Below are positions 55,810-64,000 of a DNA stretch of 64,000 nucleotides, piece by piece. The stretch's first letter is position 1; each line of letters begins with the position of its first letter. The stretch covers positions 434,001-498,000 of the forward strand of contig NZ_JACLAL010000005.1 of NCBI RefSeq assembly GCF_014280875.1, in the 5' to 3' direction. This DNA comes from Paenirhizobium daejeonense. GTDB taxonomy: Bacteria; Pseudomonadota; Alphaproteobacteria; Rhizobiales; Rhizobiaceae. The notes under the pieces are model-generated. The model worked only from the letters and a program-made list of their open reading frames with translations, searched no databases and was not told where the DNA came from. The position numbers were made by a program, and so were the translations under genes.

Positions 55810-56472
55810 TCACAGGCCGCCATCGGCGGCCTGTTCGTTTGGTAGCAGCGTAACCGGATTTTCCGTGCCAATACCGTCCACCACCGGCTGCGCGGTCGAA
55901 CCCTCGGCGATTGCCATCGGCCCCTCGGGCACGAGGATCTGCGCGGCAACCGGCTGGCCTGCGGGCATGGGCTGCGACAGGCCTTGCGGCTCGCCCAGCT
56001 CCCGCGCACCGGCAACACCGAGACCGGCATCGATATTGATGCCTTCCTCCGGAATATCGTAGGCGCTCCCCGCATTGTCGGCAGGACTCGCTATTGCCTG
56101 TTCCGTGGTGTCTTCGGGAGAAAGAAGCACTCCGCCCTTGGCCGTCGGCTCCGCGGTTTCCGTCGAACTGTTCTCCACGCCGGCAAGGTTCGGTGTGTCG
56201 AGATAGTCGATCGCCGCACTCGCTCCGTTGCCGCGTGCCGTCTCCGGCGCGTAGGCCACCGGCGATCCGACAGGGCCGAGAAGCTCCCTGCCCTCACCGA
56301 TATCCTCGACCCGGCCTTCGAGCTGTCCTTGGCGAGCAACGTAGTGGCGGGAGGAACGGGGTGTGTCGGCCGCAAGGTCTTCGGGCGCCATCACGCGATC
56401 GCCGGTGCACGACGCGAAGGCCGCAGCCGGCACGAGGATCAGCGCGGAACGTTGCAGAAAGGAAGACGCCAT
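55810..56472 (-). CDS. Hypothetical lipoprotein
   Basis: 220 residues from ATG 56472. Signal peptide with lipobox (LVPAAAFASCTG). The mature part is Pro/Gly/Glu-rich and low in hydrophobics, so probably disordered. No domain recognised; converges with the GlxA-type regulator. Confidence 0.6.
   Translation of the reverse strand: MASSFLQRSALILVPAAAFASCTGDRVMAPEDLAADTPRSSRHYVARQGQLEGRVEDIGEGRELLGPVGSPVAYAPETARGNGASAAIDYLDTPNLAGVENSSTETAEPTAKGGVLLSPEDTTEQAIASPADNAGSAYDIPEEGINIDAGLGVAGARELGEPQGLSQPMPAGQPVAAQILVPEGPMAIAEGSTAQPVVDGIGTENPVTLLPNEQAADGGL
55812..55834 (+). terminator. Hairpin after the GlxA-type regulator
   Basis: ACAGGCCGCC-ATC-GGCGGCCTGT is a perfect 10-bp stem, followed by TCGTTT on the plus strand (T-poor). 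It overlaps the end of the converging lipoprotein gene. Confidence 0.45.
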
Positions 56473-56609
56473 ACACAATATCCATCTGCTGCAGCCGGTA
56501 TCCGGCCTGTCGGCAGAGGATAGATGCCAGCCATTAACGTTTCGTTTGGGTTTGATTTAAACACGAAACGTGCCATCCGGCTCGCCGGCGGCATCGCTGA
56601 ATGACACCT

Positions 56610-57149
56610 TTACCGAGCGCCGGCCCCGAGTGCCTCCATTTCCTTCAGCCAGTTCGTATGCGCTGATACGTCGGCCTCTGCGACATTGCCGACGAGACTT
56701 GCCCGGATCGGGCGGAAGCCCACGAAACCGAGAGCCCCCACCTTCCACGCCTTCAAGCTGTGGCTACCGTAGACGAGCCGCATCGATCGTCCCCGGAGCA
56801 GTTTCTTCATCGCGGGGCCTGTGCCGTCATAGGCATAACCTGGCCGCAGCACCTGCTCCAGAAAGGATGCCACCAGCGAAGGCATCCCGCCCATCCACAG
56901 CGGAAAGACCAACTCCACATGGTCGGCGGCCTTGAGCAATGTCTGGGCGTTGGCGATATCAGGAACGACGGCGCTGCTTTCCTGCTCCTTCTGCGATTGC
57001 AGTCGCGGCACCTCGATCCGCGCGATCTCCAGCCTCTCGACGGTATGCCCCGCCTTGAGAGCGCCGGCTGCATAGGCGTCCGCCAAGGCATGGCAGAAAT
57101 GCTGTTCGCTGGTGTCGGGGTGTCCTTGCAAAATCAGAATGTGGCTCAC
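56610..57149 (-). CDS. NAD(P)H-dependent flavoprotein (quinone reductase-like)
   Basis: 179 residues from a GTG start at 57149 (AGGAG six bases upstream). Flavodoxin-like fold: HILILQGHPDTSEQHFCHAL, then VELVFPLWMGGMPSLVASFLE and GRSMRLVYGSHSL. It resembles MdaB/NQO-type NAD(P)H dehydrogenases that reduce quinones by two electrons. Divergent from a secreted protein gene. Confidence 0.8.
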   Translation of the reverse strand: MSHILILQGHPDTSEQHFCHALADAYAAGALKAGHTVERLEIARIEVPRLQSQKEQESSAVVPDIANAQTLLKAADHVELVFPLWMGGMPSLVASFLEQVLRPGYAYDGTGPAMKKLLRGRSMRLVYGSHSLKAWKVGALGFVGFRPIRASLVGNVAEADVSAHTNWLKEMEALGAGAR

Positions 57150-57303
57150 GGCTTTCTCCTGGTGAACTGGACCGATCCAAAGATCGACCTGTCGGCGTTG
57201 GAAGGTTTGCGCGGCATTCCGGTCAGATTTGGCGCTTGTGTAACATGCGGGCCGGAGAGTAGACCTGATGCATATCAATGCCCTGCATAAAAGGGAGATT
57301 TCC

Positions 57304-57804
57304 ATGCCGGTTTCGCGTCTCATTATAGCCCTTGTGGCGCTATTTTATAACACCGCGCCGGCCTTCTCCGCCGATTGCGTGAAATGGAAGGCGGAAGTCT
57401 GGGACGTGGAAGGCGGCAGGGCGATGACCGCCCATATATGCCAGCCTGCGAAGGGTAATGATCGCGAAGCCCTGCTCTATGTTCAGTGTGGCGAACCGGG
57501 AAAGCTGGTGTTGAACTATGACGACGGTGGCCGTGGCGATCCGCCCGGCGGCAATCCCGAATGGAATGGGCCGGCAGTCATCTCGACCGGCGATCAGAGC
57601 CAGGAGGAAACGCTGAGCTATCAGGCCATGGATGGCATTCTTTTCCTGCCTTTTGGCAGTGACAGCGCCGTTCTTGCCATGCTCAAAAGTGGCTCACAAA
57701 TCACCGTGGCGCCGAAGGACGCGGCCTTCAAGACCGTGAGTTTTCCGCTCTCTGGCTCCACCGCGGCATTGTCGAAACTCATAGCATCCTGCGCCCGGAA
57801 CTGA
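57304..57804 (+). CDS. Secreted/periplasmic protein, unknown
   Basis: 166 residues from ATG 57304 (GGGAG six bases upstream). Signal peptide RLIIALVALFYNTAPAFSA. Mature part has three cysteines (DCVKW, HICQP, SCARN) and short beta stretches (LLYVQCGEPGKLVLNY). No family recognised. Confidence 0.7.
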   Translation: MPVSRLIIALVALFYNTAPAFSADCVKWKAEVWDVEGGRAMTAHICQPAKGNDREALLYVQCGEPGKLVLNYDDGGRGDPPGGNPEWNGPAVISTGDQSQEETLSYQAMDGILFLPFGSDSAVLAMLKSGSQITVAPKDAAFKTVSFPLSGSTAALSKLIASCARN

Positions 57805-57874
57805 ATTCCCGAACAAGCGAAGACCGCCCGCGAGATCTCGTCCCGCTGGCGGTTTTGGTTTCTACCTTCTCGGT

Positions 57875-59683
57875 TCAGGCGGCGTAGCGCCGTCCCGCTC
57901 CATCTGCGGAAACCCGCAGTCGCGACAAGAGTTCGCGCAGGTGGCGGCTTTCTTCCGCAAGCGTCTGGCCGGCCGCCGAGGTTTCCTCGACCATCGCGGC
58001 GTTTTGCTGGGTCATCTGGTCCATGTGGTTGACCGAGGTGTTGATCTCCTGAAGGCCGGTCGCCTGTTCGCGGGCTGCGGTCGCGATCGAGGCCACATGG
58101 TCGTTCACCTGATTGACCAGTCTTTCAATCTCGACCAAAGCTTCGCCGGTGGAGCGCACCAGTGAGACACCGTTGCCGACTTCCACTGCGGATTCATGGA
58201 TCAGCGTCTTGATTTCCTTAGCGGCGTTGGCCGAGCGCTGGGCCAGTTCGCGGACCTCCTGCGCCACCACGGCAAAGCCGCGGCCCGCCTCGCCTGCGCG
58301 CGCAGCCTCAACCCCGGCATTAAGCGCCAGAAGATTGGTCTGGAACGCGATCTCGTCGATCACGGAGATGATCTGGTTGATCCGGCTGGATGAAGCTTCG
58401 ATACGCCCCATGGCATCGACGGCGTTGCGCACGATTTCGCCGGAGCGATTGGCGCTGAGCTTGGTTTCTGTCACCTTGTCTCGGGCTTCGGCGGCACGCT
58501 CGGAAGCCGTGCGAACGGTAGCCGTGATTTCATCGAGCGCGGCCGCCGTTTCTTCCAGTGCGGCAGCCTGCTGCTCTGTCCGACGTGACAGGTTGTTGGT
58601 TGCCTCGCTGATGCCCCCGGCGTTCTCAGTCACGATATCGCTGGTGCGGTTGATTGCGGAGACCACGTTGCTCAAAGCCGCCACGGCGCGGTTGAAGTCC
58701 TGCTGCAACTTGGCGTATTCGGCTCCGATATTGCCGACCTGAATTGTGAGATCGCCCTCGGCAAGCCGCTCGAGAGCGGAACCGATTTCGCTGATTGCGT
58801 GATTCTGCCGGTCCGAAGCGCTACGTATCACCGTTTCGTTGTTTTGTCGTTCCGCGTCCAGACGGGCTTGCTGCTCGGCTTCCCGGTCGCGCAACAGAAT
58901 TCTTTCGCGAACGGATTCGCGCAAGACCATTAGGGTGTCAGCCATGTCGCCGATCTCGTCCCGCCGGTCCGCATCCACAATTTCAGTGTTGACGCGTTCT
59001 TCGGCAATATCCGCCATCGCCGCCTTCAGGCGGGTCAGCGGCTTCACCACGCTTCTCACCACGGCATAGGCGCAGGCCGTGATACCTATGACGCTCGCGA
59101 TAATGATCGAACCGAACCACAAGGCATTGCTGTAGAACATGGCGGCAAGATCGTCCGCATAGACGCCGGTGCCGACGATCCAGCCCCAGGGTGCGAAGCC
59201 GACGACATGGGAGAATTTCTCGACCGGCGCATCTGCGCCCGGCTTGGGCCAATAGTAATCGACGTATCCCTCGCCCTTCTCCTTCACGATACGTGCGAAT
59301 TCGAGGAAGATGTGCTTGCCGTTCGGGTCTTGCAGGGATGAAAGGTCTTTGCCGTCCAGTTCCGGCTTGATCGGGTGCAGTATCATGCGGGCATTCGTGT
59401 CGTTGATCCAGAGGTAGCCGTCCTTGCCGTAGCGCATGGCACCGATAACTTCCTTGGCCTTCGTCTGCGCTTCCTCGCGACTTAGAACGCCTGCCTGCTC
59501 CATCTTGTAATAGTTGGAAAATACTGCGAGCGCCGCCTGGTCGATCGATGCCAGTCCCGCTCGCCTCTCGGACGCAAGCGTCTCATGGGAGCGGAAAAGA
59601 CTGAAAGTAAGCGTCGCGATAAGAACCCCAAGGGCTAGCGCGACAAGCAGGTAGAGCCTGACAGATATATTGAAATGTCTCAT
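57875..59683 (-). CDS. Methyl-accepting chemotaxis protein with Cache sensor
   Basis: 602 residues. N-terminal membrane helix ([18 protein letters not shown]), then a periplasmic Cache_2-type sensor ([39 protein letters not shown]), a second helix near residue 200, HAMP ([15 protein letters not shown]) and the signalling domain with hairpin core [19 protein letters not shown]. It ends AAGRRYAA rather than a CheR pentapeptide. Cache_2 sensors often bind small carboxylates. Confidence 0.92.
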   Translation of the reverse strand: MRHFNISVRLYLLVALALGVLIATLTFSLFRSHETLASERRAGLASIDQAALAVFSNYYKMEQAGVLSREEAQTKAKEVIGAMRYGKDGYLWINDTNARMILHPIKPELDGKDLSSLQDPNGKHIFLEFARIVKEKGEGYVDYYWPKPGADAPVEKFSHVVGFAPWGWIVGTGVYADDLAAMFYSNALWFGSIIIASVIGITACAYAVVRSVVKPLTRLKAAMADIAEERVNTEIVDADRRDEIGDMADTLMVLRESVRERILLRDREAEQQARLDAERQNNETVIRSASDRQNHAISEIGSALERLAEGDLTIQVGNIGAEYAKLQQDFNRAVAALSNVVSAINRTSDIVTENAGGISEATNNLSRRTEQQAAALEETAAALDEITATVRTASERAAEARDKVTETKLSANRSGEIVRNAVDAMGRIEASSSRINQIISVIDEIAFQTNLLALNAGVEAARAGEAGRGFAVVAQEVRELAQRSANAAKEIKTLIHESAVEVGNGVSLVRSTGEALVEIERLVNQVNDHVASIATAAREQATGLQEINTSVNHMDQMTQQNAAMVEETSAAGQTLAEESRHLRELLSRLRVSADGAGRRYAA

Positions 59684-59908
59684 TGAAAATCCCCCAATTC
59701 TCTGAGGGAGGATTTCATGACTAAATTACAAATATCATAAATATGTATACACGAATTTTTGCAGGTTATAATTTGCAATCCGCTGGATCGCAATATTCAG
59801 CGTCTATTGCTCAGTTTCCCCTTATCCCCTAGCGTCGCAAGGTTCGTATCGATTCCGTTCAATGGATCGATGCGGTGTTGTAAAGACATGAGACGGGAAT
59901 AATCGGAC
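59684..59908. other. AT-rich intergenic region upstream of the chemoreceptor
   Basis: 225 bases including the AT-rich run 59717-59775. Contains the divergent promoters for the chemoreceptor and thioesterase genes; no clear consensus elements noted. Confidence 0.5.
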
Positions 59909-60295
59909 ATGAACGGCGCAGCCAGACCCACCGGCGAACTCACACTGCGCACGCTGGCCATGCCGGCTGACGCGAACGCCGCCGGTGATATTTTTGGTGG
60001 TTGGGTTATGGCACAGATGGACCTTGCCTCCGGCATCCGTGCCGCGGAACGTGCGCATGGCCGTGTCGTCACTGCCGCGGTGAAGGAAATGGCCTTCGCA
60101 CTGCCGGTGAAAATCGGCGATACCCTTTGTATCTATACGGACGTCACCAAGGTTGGTCGCACCTCGATGACCCTTTCCGTAGAAGCCTGGGCCCAGCGCT
60201 ATCTTACGCACACGCTGCAGAAGGTCACTGAAGCGACCTTCGTGATGGTCGCACTGGATGGAGAAGGCAAGCCGACGCCGATCCCGCCAGCCTGA
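59909..60295 (+). CDS. Acyl-CoA thioesterase, hotdog fold (YciA-like)
   Basis: 128 residues. The hotdog signature is ADANAAGDIFGGWVMAQMDL (catalytic Asp in GDIFGGW) and VKIGDTLCIYTDV, with strands up to ATFVMVALD. It hydrolyses short to medium acyl-CoAs. Confidence 0.85.
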   Translation: MNGAARPTGELTLRTLAMPADANAAGDIFGGWVMAQMDLASGIRAAERAHGRVVTAAVKEMAFALPVKIGDTLCIYTDVTKVGRTSMTLSVEAWAQRYLTHTLQKVTEATFVMVALDGEGKPTPIPPA

Positions 60296-60329
60296 TTTTG
60301 CCTTCAAGACCAGTGGTCGCTGGCCGACA

Positions 60330-60680
60330 TCAGGCGCGGAATATCAGCGCGGCGCCGGCTGCAATCAGGGCGAAGCCGAAGAAGTGGTTGATCGTCAGGG
60401 ATTCCTTCAGCCAGAACACCGAAAAACCGGAAAAAACAAGAAGCGTGATAACCTCCTGAATGGTCTTCAATTGCGCTGCCGAGTAGACCTGTGCGCCGAT
60501 CCGGTTTGCCGGCACCGCAAGGCAGTATTCAAAAAACGCGATCCCCCAACTGATTATGATTGCAGTGAAAAGCGCGGAACTGCGGAATTTCAGATGTCCG
60601 TACCACGCGAAGGTCATGAACACGTTGGAGAGAGAGAGCAGCACGATGGGCCAGAGCGCGGCCGGATTGACGAAAGACAT
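60330..60680 (-). CDS. DUF486/DMT family membrane protein
   Basis: 116 residues, four membrane helices: LWPIVLLSLSNVFMTFAWYG, TAIIISWGIAFFEY, EVITLLVFSGFSVFWL and GFALIAAGAALIF. Matches DUF486, a half-size relative of drug/metabolite transporters. Converges with the thioesterase gene. Confidence 0.82.
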   Translation of the reverse strand: MSFVNPAALWPIVLLSLSNVFMTFAWYGHLKFRSSALFTAIIISWGIAFFEYCLAVPANRIGAQVYSAAQLKTIQEVITLLVFSGFSVFWLKESLTINHFFGFALIAAGAALIFRA

Positions 60681-60956
60681 GGTCGGATCCTGAGAAGAGT
60701 GTTGATGCGTTTTCTACGTTGCGCCTCAATCGAGAATCGAGGTGGCGAATTCTTGCGGGAAACATGCAGCAATGAATGGCGGCGTCCAGTCGATATCGGG
60801 CTCCCACAACCCGTTCACCACCCCTGAAATTAGGTGGCGTACAAAAAAGGTCCCTTTGCGATCAATCAATTACCTAAAAATGGGGGTGTCGCCGTTAAAT
60901 GAATCTTATCGGAATCATGTCACTGTCATGACCATGTTTGAGATGTACTGATTTCA

Positions 60957-63005
60957 TTGGATCCATTTTCAGCCGGATTTCCCGCATTGACCCAGATCGC
61001 CAAGCCAGTTGCTGCGAAGTTTATGCCGGAAATCCGGAAGGCACAGGCGGCTTATATCGTCGATGGACTGCCCTCCACGCTAACGTTCAATGCGTTCATA
61101 GCATTTTCGGCCGCTCTACTGACGACCATTGGGTACGGCCTTGTACTTCCCATCGTCGCCTGGCTCGCTGTTCTCATGGGAACGCTCATCATGCGCGACG
61201 TAGCGCGCAGGAGGCTTCTGCGCTTCCATTGGATGGAAACGCAACCGGTTTACGCCCTACGGGTTCTCGTTGGAGGCGCTTTCCTCTCGGGGCTGGTTTG
61301 GGCAGCTCTCCCCTACTGCATACCGGATTTCAGGATCACGAGTACTGGGGGCCTCGTATTTCTCGCGATGATCGGCATTTCAGCCGGAGCAATCCTGCGA
61401 GGCATTGGCCATAGCGCCGTCTCGCTTGCTTTCGCCCTTCCGCTTCAGCTTTCTCTTCTCGTCTGCCTGATTTTCAATGTCGATGGCATATTTTCATCGC
61501 TGATGATCATAGATGTCCTCGCTTTGATGCTTGTGATGGTCCGTTCCAGTCAGTCGGCGGAAAGCGTCTTCATCAGTAATGTCTTGAGCAAGCTGGAAGC
61601 AACGGCGCTTGCGCAATCGCTCGGCATGGCCAACGAAGAAATCCTGCAGCAGAACGCCCGGCTGGAAACGCTGGCCAACCGCGACACGACGACGGGCCTT
61701 GCCAACCGCGCTTATTTCAACGGTCGCCTGCTGGGGGATATCGCCCAGGCATCCGTCGGCGGCATCGAGGTCGCCCTGCTGATCGTCGACCTTGACCGGT
61801 TCAAGTCGATCAACGACACGCTGGGACATAGCGCGGGAGATGCCGTTCTGCGCGAAGTGGGCCGGCGCCTCGTGGATGTAGTCGAGGACGAAGGTTTGAT
61901 CGCCCGCCTTGGTGGTGACGAATTTGCGGTTCTTGTCTCCGGACCGGATGCGCGCGAGCGCGCCGCCGCCTGTGCCGCCCGCTTTGCCGAGTCGAGTGCC
62001 GTGCCGATCGCCTACAGCGGAGCTCAGTCCGTTGTAGGCGTCAGCATGGGGCTCGCGGCCTATCCCGCGCATGCCCAGAGCGCAGAGGAATTGCTCGCCT
62101 GCGCGGACATGGCGGTCTACGACGCCAAGGCGAGAGGTCGTCGACAGCTTCGCGAATTCGATCCCGTCCTCAAGGAGCAGGCCGACCGCTTGCGGCTGAT
62201 CGAACAGGATTTGGAGCATGCCATTGTTTCCGGGCAGATCGAGGTCTGGTTCCAGCCGCAGGTGCTTCTGGAAAGCGGAGAGATATCCGGCTTCGAAGCG
62301 CTGGTCCGCTGGTATCACCCGCATATCGGCTTCATTTCCCCGCCGGAGATCATCAGCGCCGCCCAAAGCATGCATCTGGCGGAAAAACTGACGGGTTATA
62401 TCACCGCGGGCGTCTGCCGCATGTTGAACCGCCTGCCCGGTCTCGACCTGCCGGATGCGACGGTCGCCCTCAACGTTTCTCCCCGGGAATTCGCCCTCTA
62501 TTCCGTCGCCGACATGCTGGAACTCATCACCAGCCAGCACGGCATCAATCCGTCCCGCCTGGAGATCGAGATCACCGAAGAGGCGATCCTCGACACCGAA
62601 GGTGCCGGCGAACAGCTGAAGCGGCTGGAAAACGCCGGCTACAAGCTGGCGGTCGACGATTTCGGCATGGGCCATTCGTCGCTTGCCTACCTCATCAGCC
62701 TGAAGATCGATCGCCTGAAGATCGACCGCAGCTTTGCCAAGGATGTCGCCGCCTCCCGTGGAAACCAGAAGCTGATCGCCGCGCTGGTCGGCCTCGGCCG
62801 GGCGCTGTCGCTCGATATCGTCATCGAAGGTGTCGAGACCGAAGATGACGCCGCAGTCCTCGCCACCCTCGGCTGCCGCATCGCCCAGGGGTATCATTTC
62901 GCCCGCCCGATGCCGCCGGAAGCGCTGGTTGCTTGGATCCTGGCCCGCCGCCCCGAGAACGAGCCGGAACCGGAAAAGAAGCGCAAGCGCAAGGTATTCG
63001 CCTGA
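60957..63005 (+). CDS. Membrane GGDEF-EAL protein
   Basis: 682 residues from TTG 60957; ATG 61023 is a conservative alternative. The N-terminal 230 residues form five or six membrane helices (FNAFIAFSAALLTTIGYGLV, LVFLAMIGISAGAILRGI). The GGDEF domain is intact (RLGGDEFAVLV) with LIVDLDRFKSINDTLGHS. The EAL domain is also intact: FEALVRWYHP, LEIEITEEAIL, VDDFGMGHSSL and EGVETEDDA. Both activities are possible; net effect on c-di-GMP cannot be inferred. Confidence 0.92.
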   Translation: MDPFSAGFPALTQIAKPVAAKFMPEIRKAQAAYIVDGLPSTLTFNAFIAFSAALLTTIGYGLVLPIVAWLAVLMGTLIMRDVARRRLLRFHWMETQPVYALRVLVGGAFLSGLVWAALPYCIPDFRITSTGGLVFLAMIGISAGAILRGIGHSAVSLAFALPLQLSLLVCLIFNVDGIFSSLMIIDVLALMLVMVRSSQSAESVFISNVLSKLEATALAQSLGMANEEILQQNARLETLANRDTTTGLANRAYFNGRLLGDIAQASVGGIEVALLIVDLDRFKSINDTLGHSAGDAVLREVGRRLVDVVEDEGLIARLGGDEFAVLVSGPDARERAAACAARFAESSAVPIAYSGAQSVVGVSMGLAAYPAHAQSAEELLACADMAVYDAKARGRRQLREFDPVLKEQADRLRLIEQDLEHAIVSGQIEVWFQPQVLLESGEISGFEALVRWYHPHIGFISPPEIISAAQSMHLAEKLTGYITAGVCRMLNRLPGLDLPDATVALNVSPREFALYSVADMLELITSQHGINPSRLEIEITEEAILDTEGAGEQLKRLENAGYKLAVDDFGMGHSSLAYLISLKIDRLKIDRSFAKDVAASRGNQKLIAALVGLGRALSLDIVIEGVETEDDAAVLATLGCRIAQGYHFARPMPPEALVAWILARRPENEPEPEKKRKRKVFA

Positions 63006-63167
63006 ACAGGACGGCCGGCGGCTGCCGTTCCCGGTGAGTTCGGTGACAGCTGATCCCGATTCCTCCTGACAACCCTATGTCAGTTGCCTGGTTCTCGTTG
63101 CTTTTTTGTTCCGGTTTTCCCGCCACTGCCCCTTCCCTTTGCGAAACGGATTCTCCATATTCGCGGC

Positions 63168-64000
63168 ATGGCCAGATCTCCGAAAAAACCGTCCTCCCCG
63201 TCCGGGTTCGAGGAAGCCCCGCAATCCGAATTCGAAGGCGCTCCCCTCTCCGGTAGCGTCTCCGACTGGGTGAAGCAGCTCGAGGCCGAAGCGGAAGCCT
63301 CGACCGTCGAAAGCCAGCGCGAAATCGCCTCCAAGGCGGGCAAGCATCGCAAGAAAATCGAGATCGAGGCGCGCAAGCACGCCGAGAAAGTGGCGCTGGA
63401 GAAGACCCAGAAGACCGCCAGGAACACCACCGCCACCAAGACATCACGCGGCGTCTCCATCGGCGCGTCCTCCGATCCCAAGACCCGCGCCGCCGCCGGC
63501 CTCAATCCGGTCGCCGGCCTCGATGTTTCGCTGGAAGAGGCCGGTGCGCTGGCCAAGGGCGGCGTCACCGCCACGGTCGATGCCCTGTCGAAACTGATCG
63601 AATCCGGCAACCCGCTGTTCAAGAACGGCGAGATCTGGACCCCTCACCGTCCCGCGCGTCCGGAAAAGTCGGAAGGCGGCATCCCCATCCGCATGGCCTC
63701 GGACTTCTCCCCCTCCGGCGACCAGCCGACGGCCATCCGCGATCTCGTTTCCGGCATCAATGACGGCGAGCGCTCGCAGGTGCTGCTCGGCGTCACCGGC
63801 TCGGGCAAGACCTTCACCATGGCCAGGGTGATCGCGGAGACCCAGCGTCCCGCCGTCATCCTCGCGCCCAACAAGACGCTGGCCGCCCAGCTCTATTCGG
63901 AGTTCAAGAACTTCTTCCCCGACAATGCGGTGGAGTATTTCGTCTCCTATTACGACTATTACCAGCCGGAAGCCTATGTGCCGCGCTCGGATACCTTCAT
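63168..64000 (+). CDS. uvrB: Excinuclease ABC subunit B (C-terminal part beyond window)
   Basis: About 277 residues are visible. The conserved UvrB start ([18 protein letters not shown]) begins at residue 175. Walker A is [14 protein letters not shown], followed by [22 protein letters not shown] and [12 protein letters not shown]. The N-terminal extension of about 170 residues is polar and Lys/Glu-rich ([16 protein letters not shown]); such extensions are normal in Rhizobiales. Functions with UvrA and UvrC in nucleotide-excision repair. Confidence 0.95.
   Translation, partial: MARSPKKPSSPSGFEEAPQSEFEGAPLSGSVSDWVKQLEAEAEASTVESQREIASKAGKHRKKIEIEARKHAEKVALEKTQKTARNTTATKTSRGVSIGASSDPKTRAAAGLNPVAGLDVSLEEAGALAKGGVTATVDALSKLIESGNPLFKNGEIWTPHRPARPEKSEGGIPIRMASDFSPSGDQPTAIRDLVSGINDGERSQVLLGVTGSGKTFTMARVIAETQRPAVILAPNKTLAAQLYSEFKNFFPDNAVEYFVSYYDYYQPEAYVPRSDTF

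Noticed and set aside
63168..63690. UvrB N-terminal extension as a fused unknown domain
   Set aside because: Polar Lys/Glu-rich extensions before the UvrB core are usual in Rhizobiales; no separate fold is evident.

Overview
The window reads as a high-GC alphaproteobacterial chromosome, most likely Rhizobiaceae (Rhizobium/Ensifer/Agrobacterium-like). Supporting signs are the Tat-exported SsuA proteins, DUF1127 and entericidin-like small proteins, a UvrB with a long N-terminal extension, and a non-pyrrolysine MttB one-carbon locus. No species can be named from the sequence alone. Two unlike halves meet at about 27.4 kb.

Bases 1-27.4 kb are the right part of a temperate prophage; its left end and structural genes lie outside the window. 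The right end is a tRNA-Lys(UUU) 3'-half remnant (27371-27422), preceded by excisionase and tyrosine integrase genes. A LexA/S24-type repressor (20867-21559) sits at the divergence point of a leftward operon (about 20.8 to 3.56 kb, ending in a strong terminator) and a rightward operon (22.1 to 27.2 kb). The leftward operon encodes the replication and recombination set: a small HTH protein, an SH3-like repeat protein, a Sak4-type ATPase, a DUF669 protein, a phage sliding clamp, a PD-(D/E)XK nuclease, a sigma-like factor, an SF2 helicase carrying an intein in its Walker A loop, a second SF2 helicase, two DNA methyltransferase-type proteins, and a Prim-Pol/DUF3987 protein. To its left lie a candidate origin (AT-rich DNA plus GGACGAAA half-sites), a VRR-NUC nuclease, a structured non-coding stretch, a tRNA-Thr, an initiator-like tRNA(CAU) and an HNH/AP2 endonuclease cut by the window edge. 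Many phage genes share a CCACCAC-AGAGGAGAC leader before the start codon, and many phage proteins carry the tetrapeptide ANDN.

Bases 27.9-38.6 kb form a sulfonate-sulfur locus. It holds an Rrf2 regulator, an SfnB-like acyl-CoA dehydrogenase homologue, a flavin reductase, an FAD/NAD(P) protein, the ssuB-ssuC-ssuD-ssuA operon with a second tandem ssuA, two tiny proteins and a YdeN-like hydrolase. A TTTAGTAGAAAAT-like motif recurs in its intergenic regions. A DUF2233 lipoprotein and an orphan ParA-like ATPase follow.

Bases 40.4-51.5 kb (regulator at 54.7-55.8 kb) hold a corrinoid one-carbon pathway. It comprises an MttB-family methyltransferase, its corrinoid protein, an ASKHA/ferredoxin activase (RACo-like), a methyl-H4folate:corrinoid methyltransferase, a split methylene-H4folate reductase (MetV-like plus MetF-like), a formyltransferase-fold protein, DUF1638 and 'virulence factor' family proteins, a 4Fe-4S protein and a GlxA/GbdR-type regulator. 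The parsimonious reading is demethylation of a quaternary amine, with methyl groups passed through corrinoid to folate and oxidised. The layout resembles acetogen systems but sits in a probable aerobe.

The rest (51.6-64 kb) is ordinary chromosome: OtsB, a LysR regulator beside DUF1127 proteins, a quinone-reductase-like flavoprotein, a Cache chemoreceptor, an acyl-CoA thioesterase, a DUF486 protein, a GGDEF-EAL protein and the start of uvrB.
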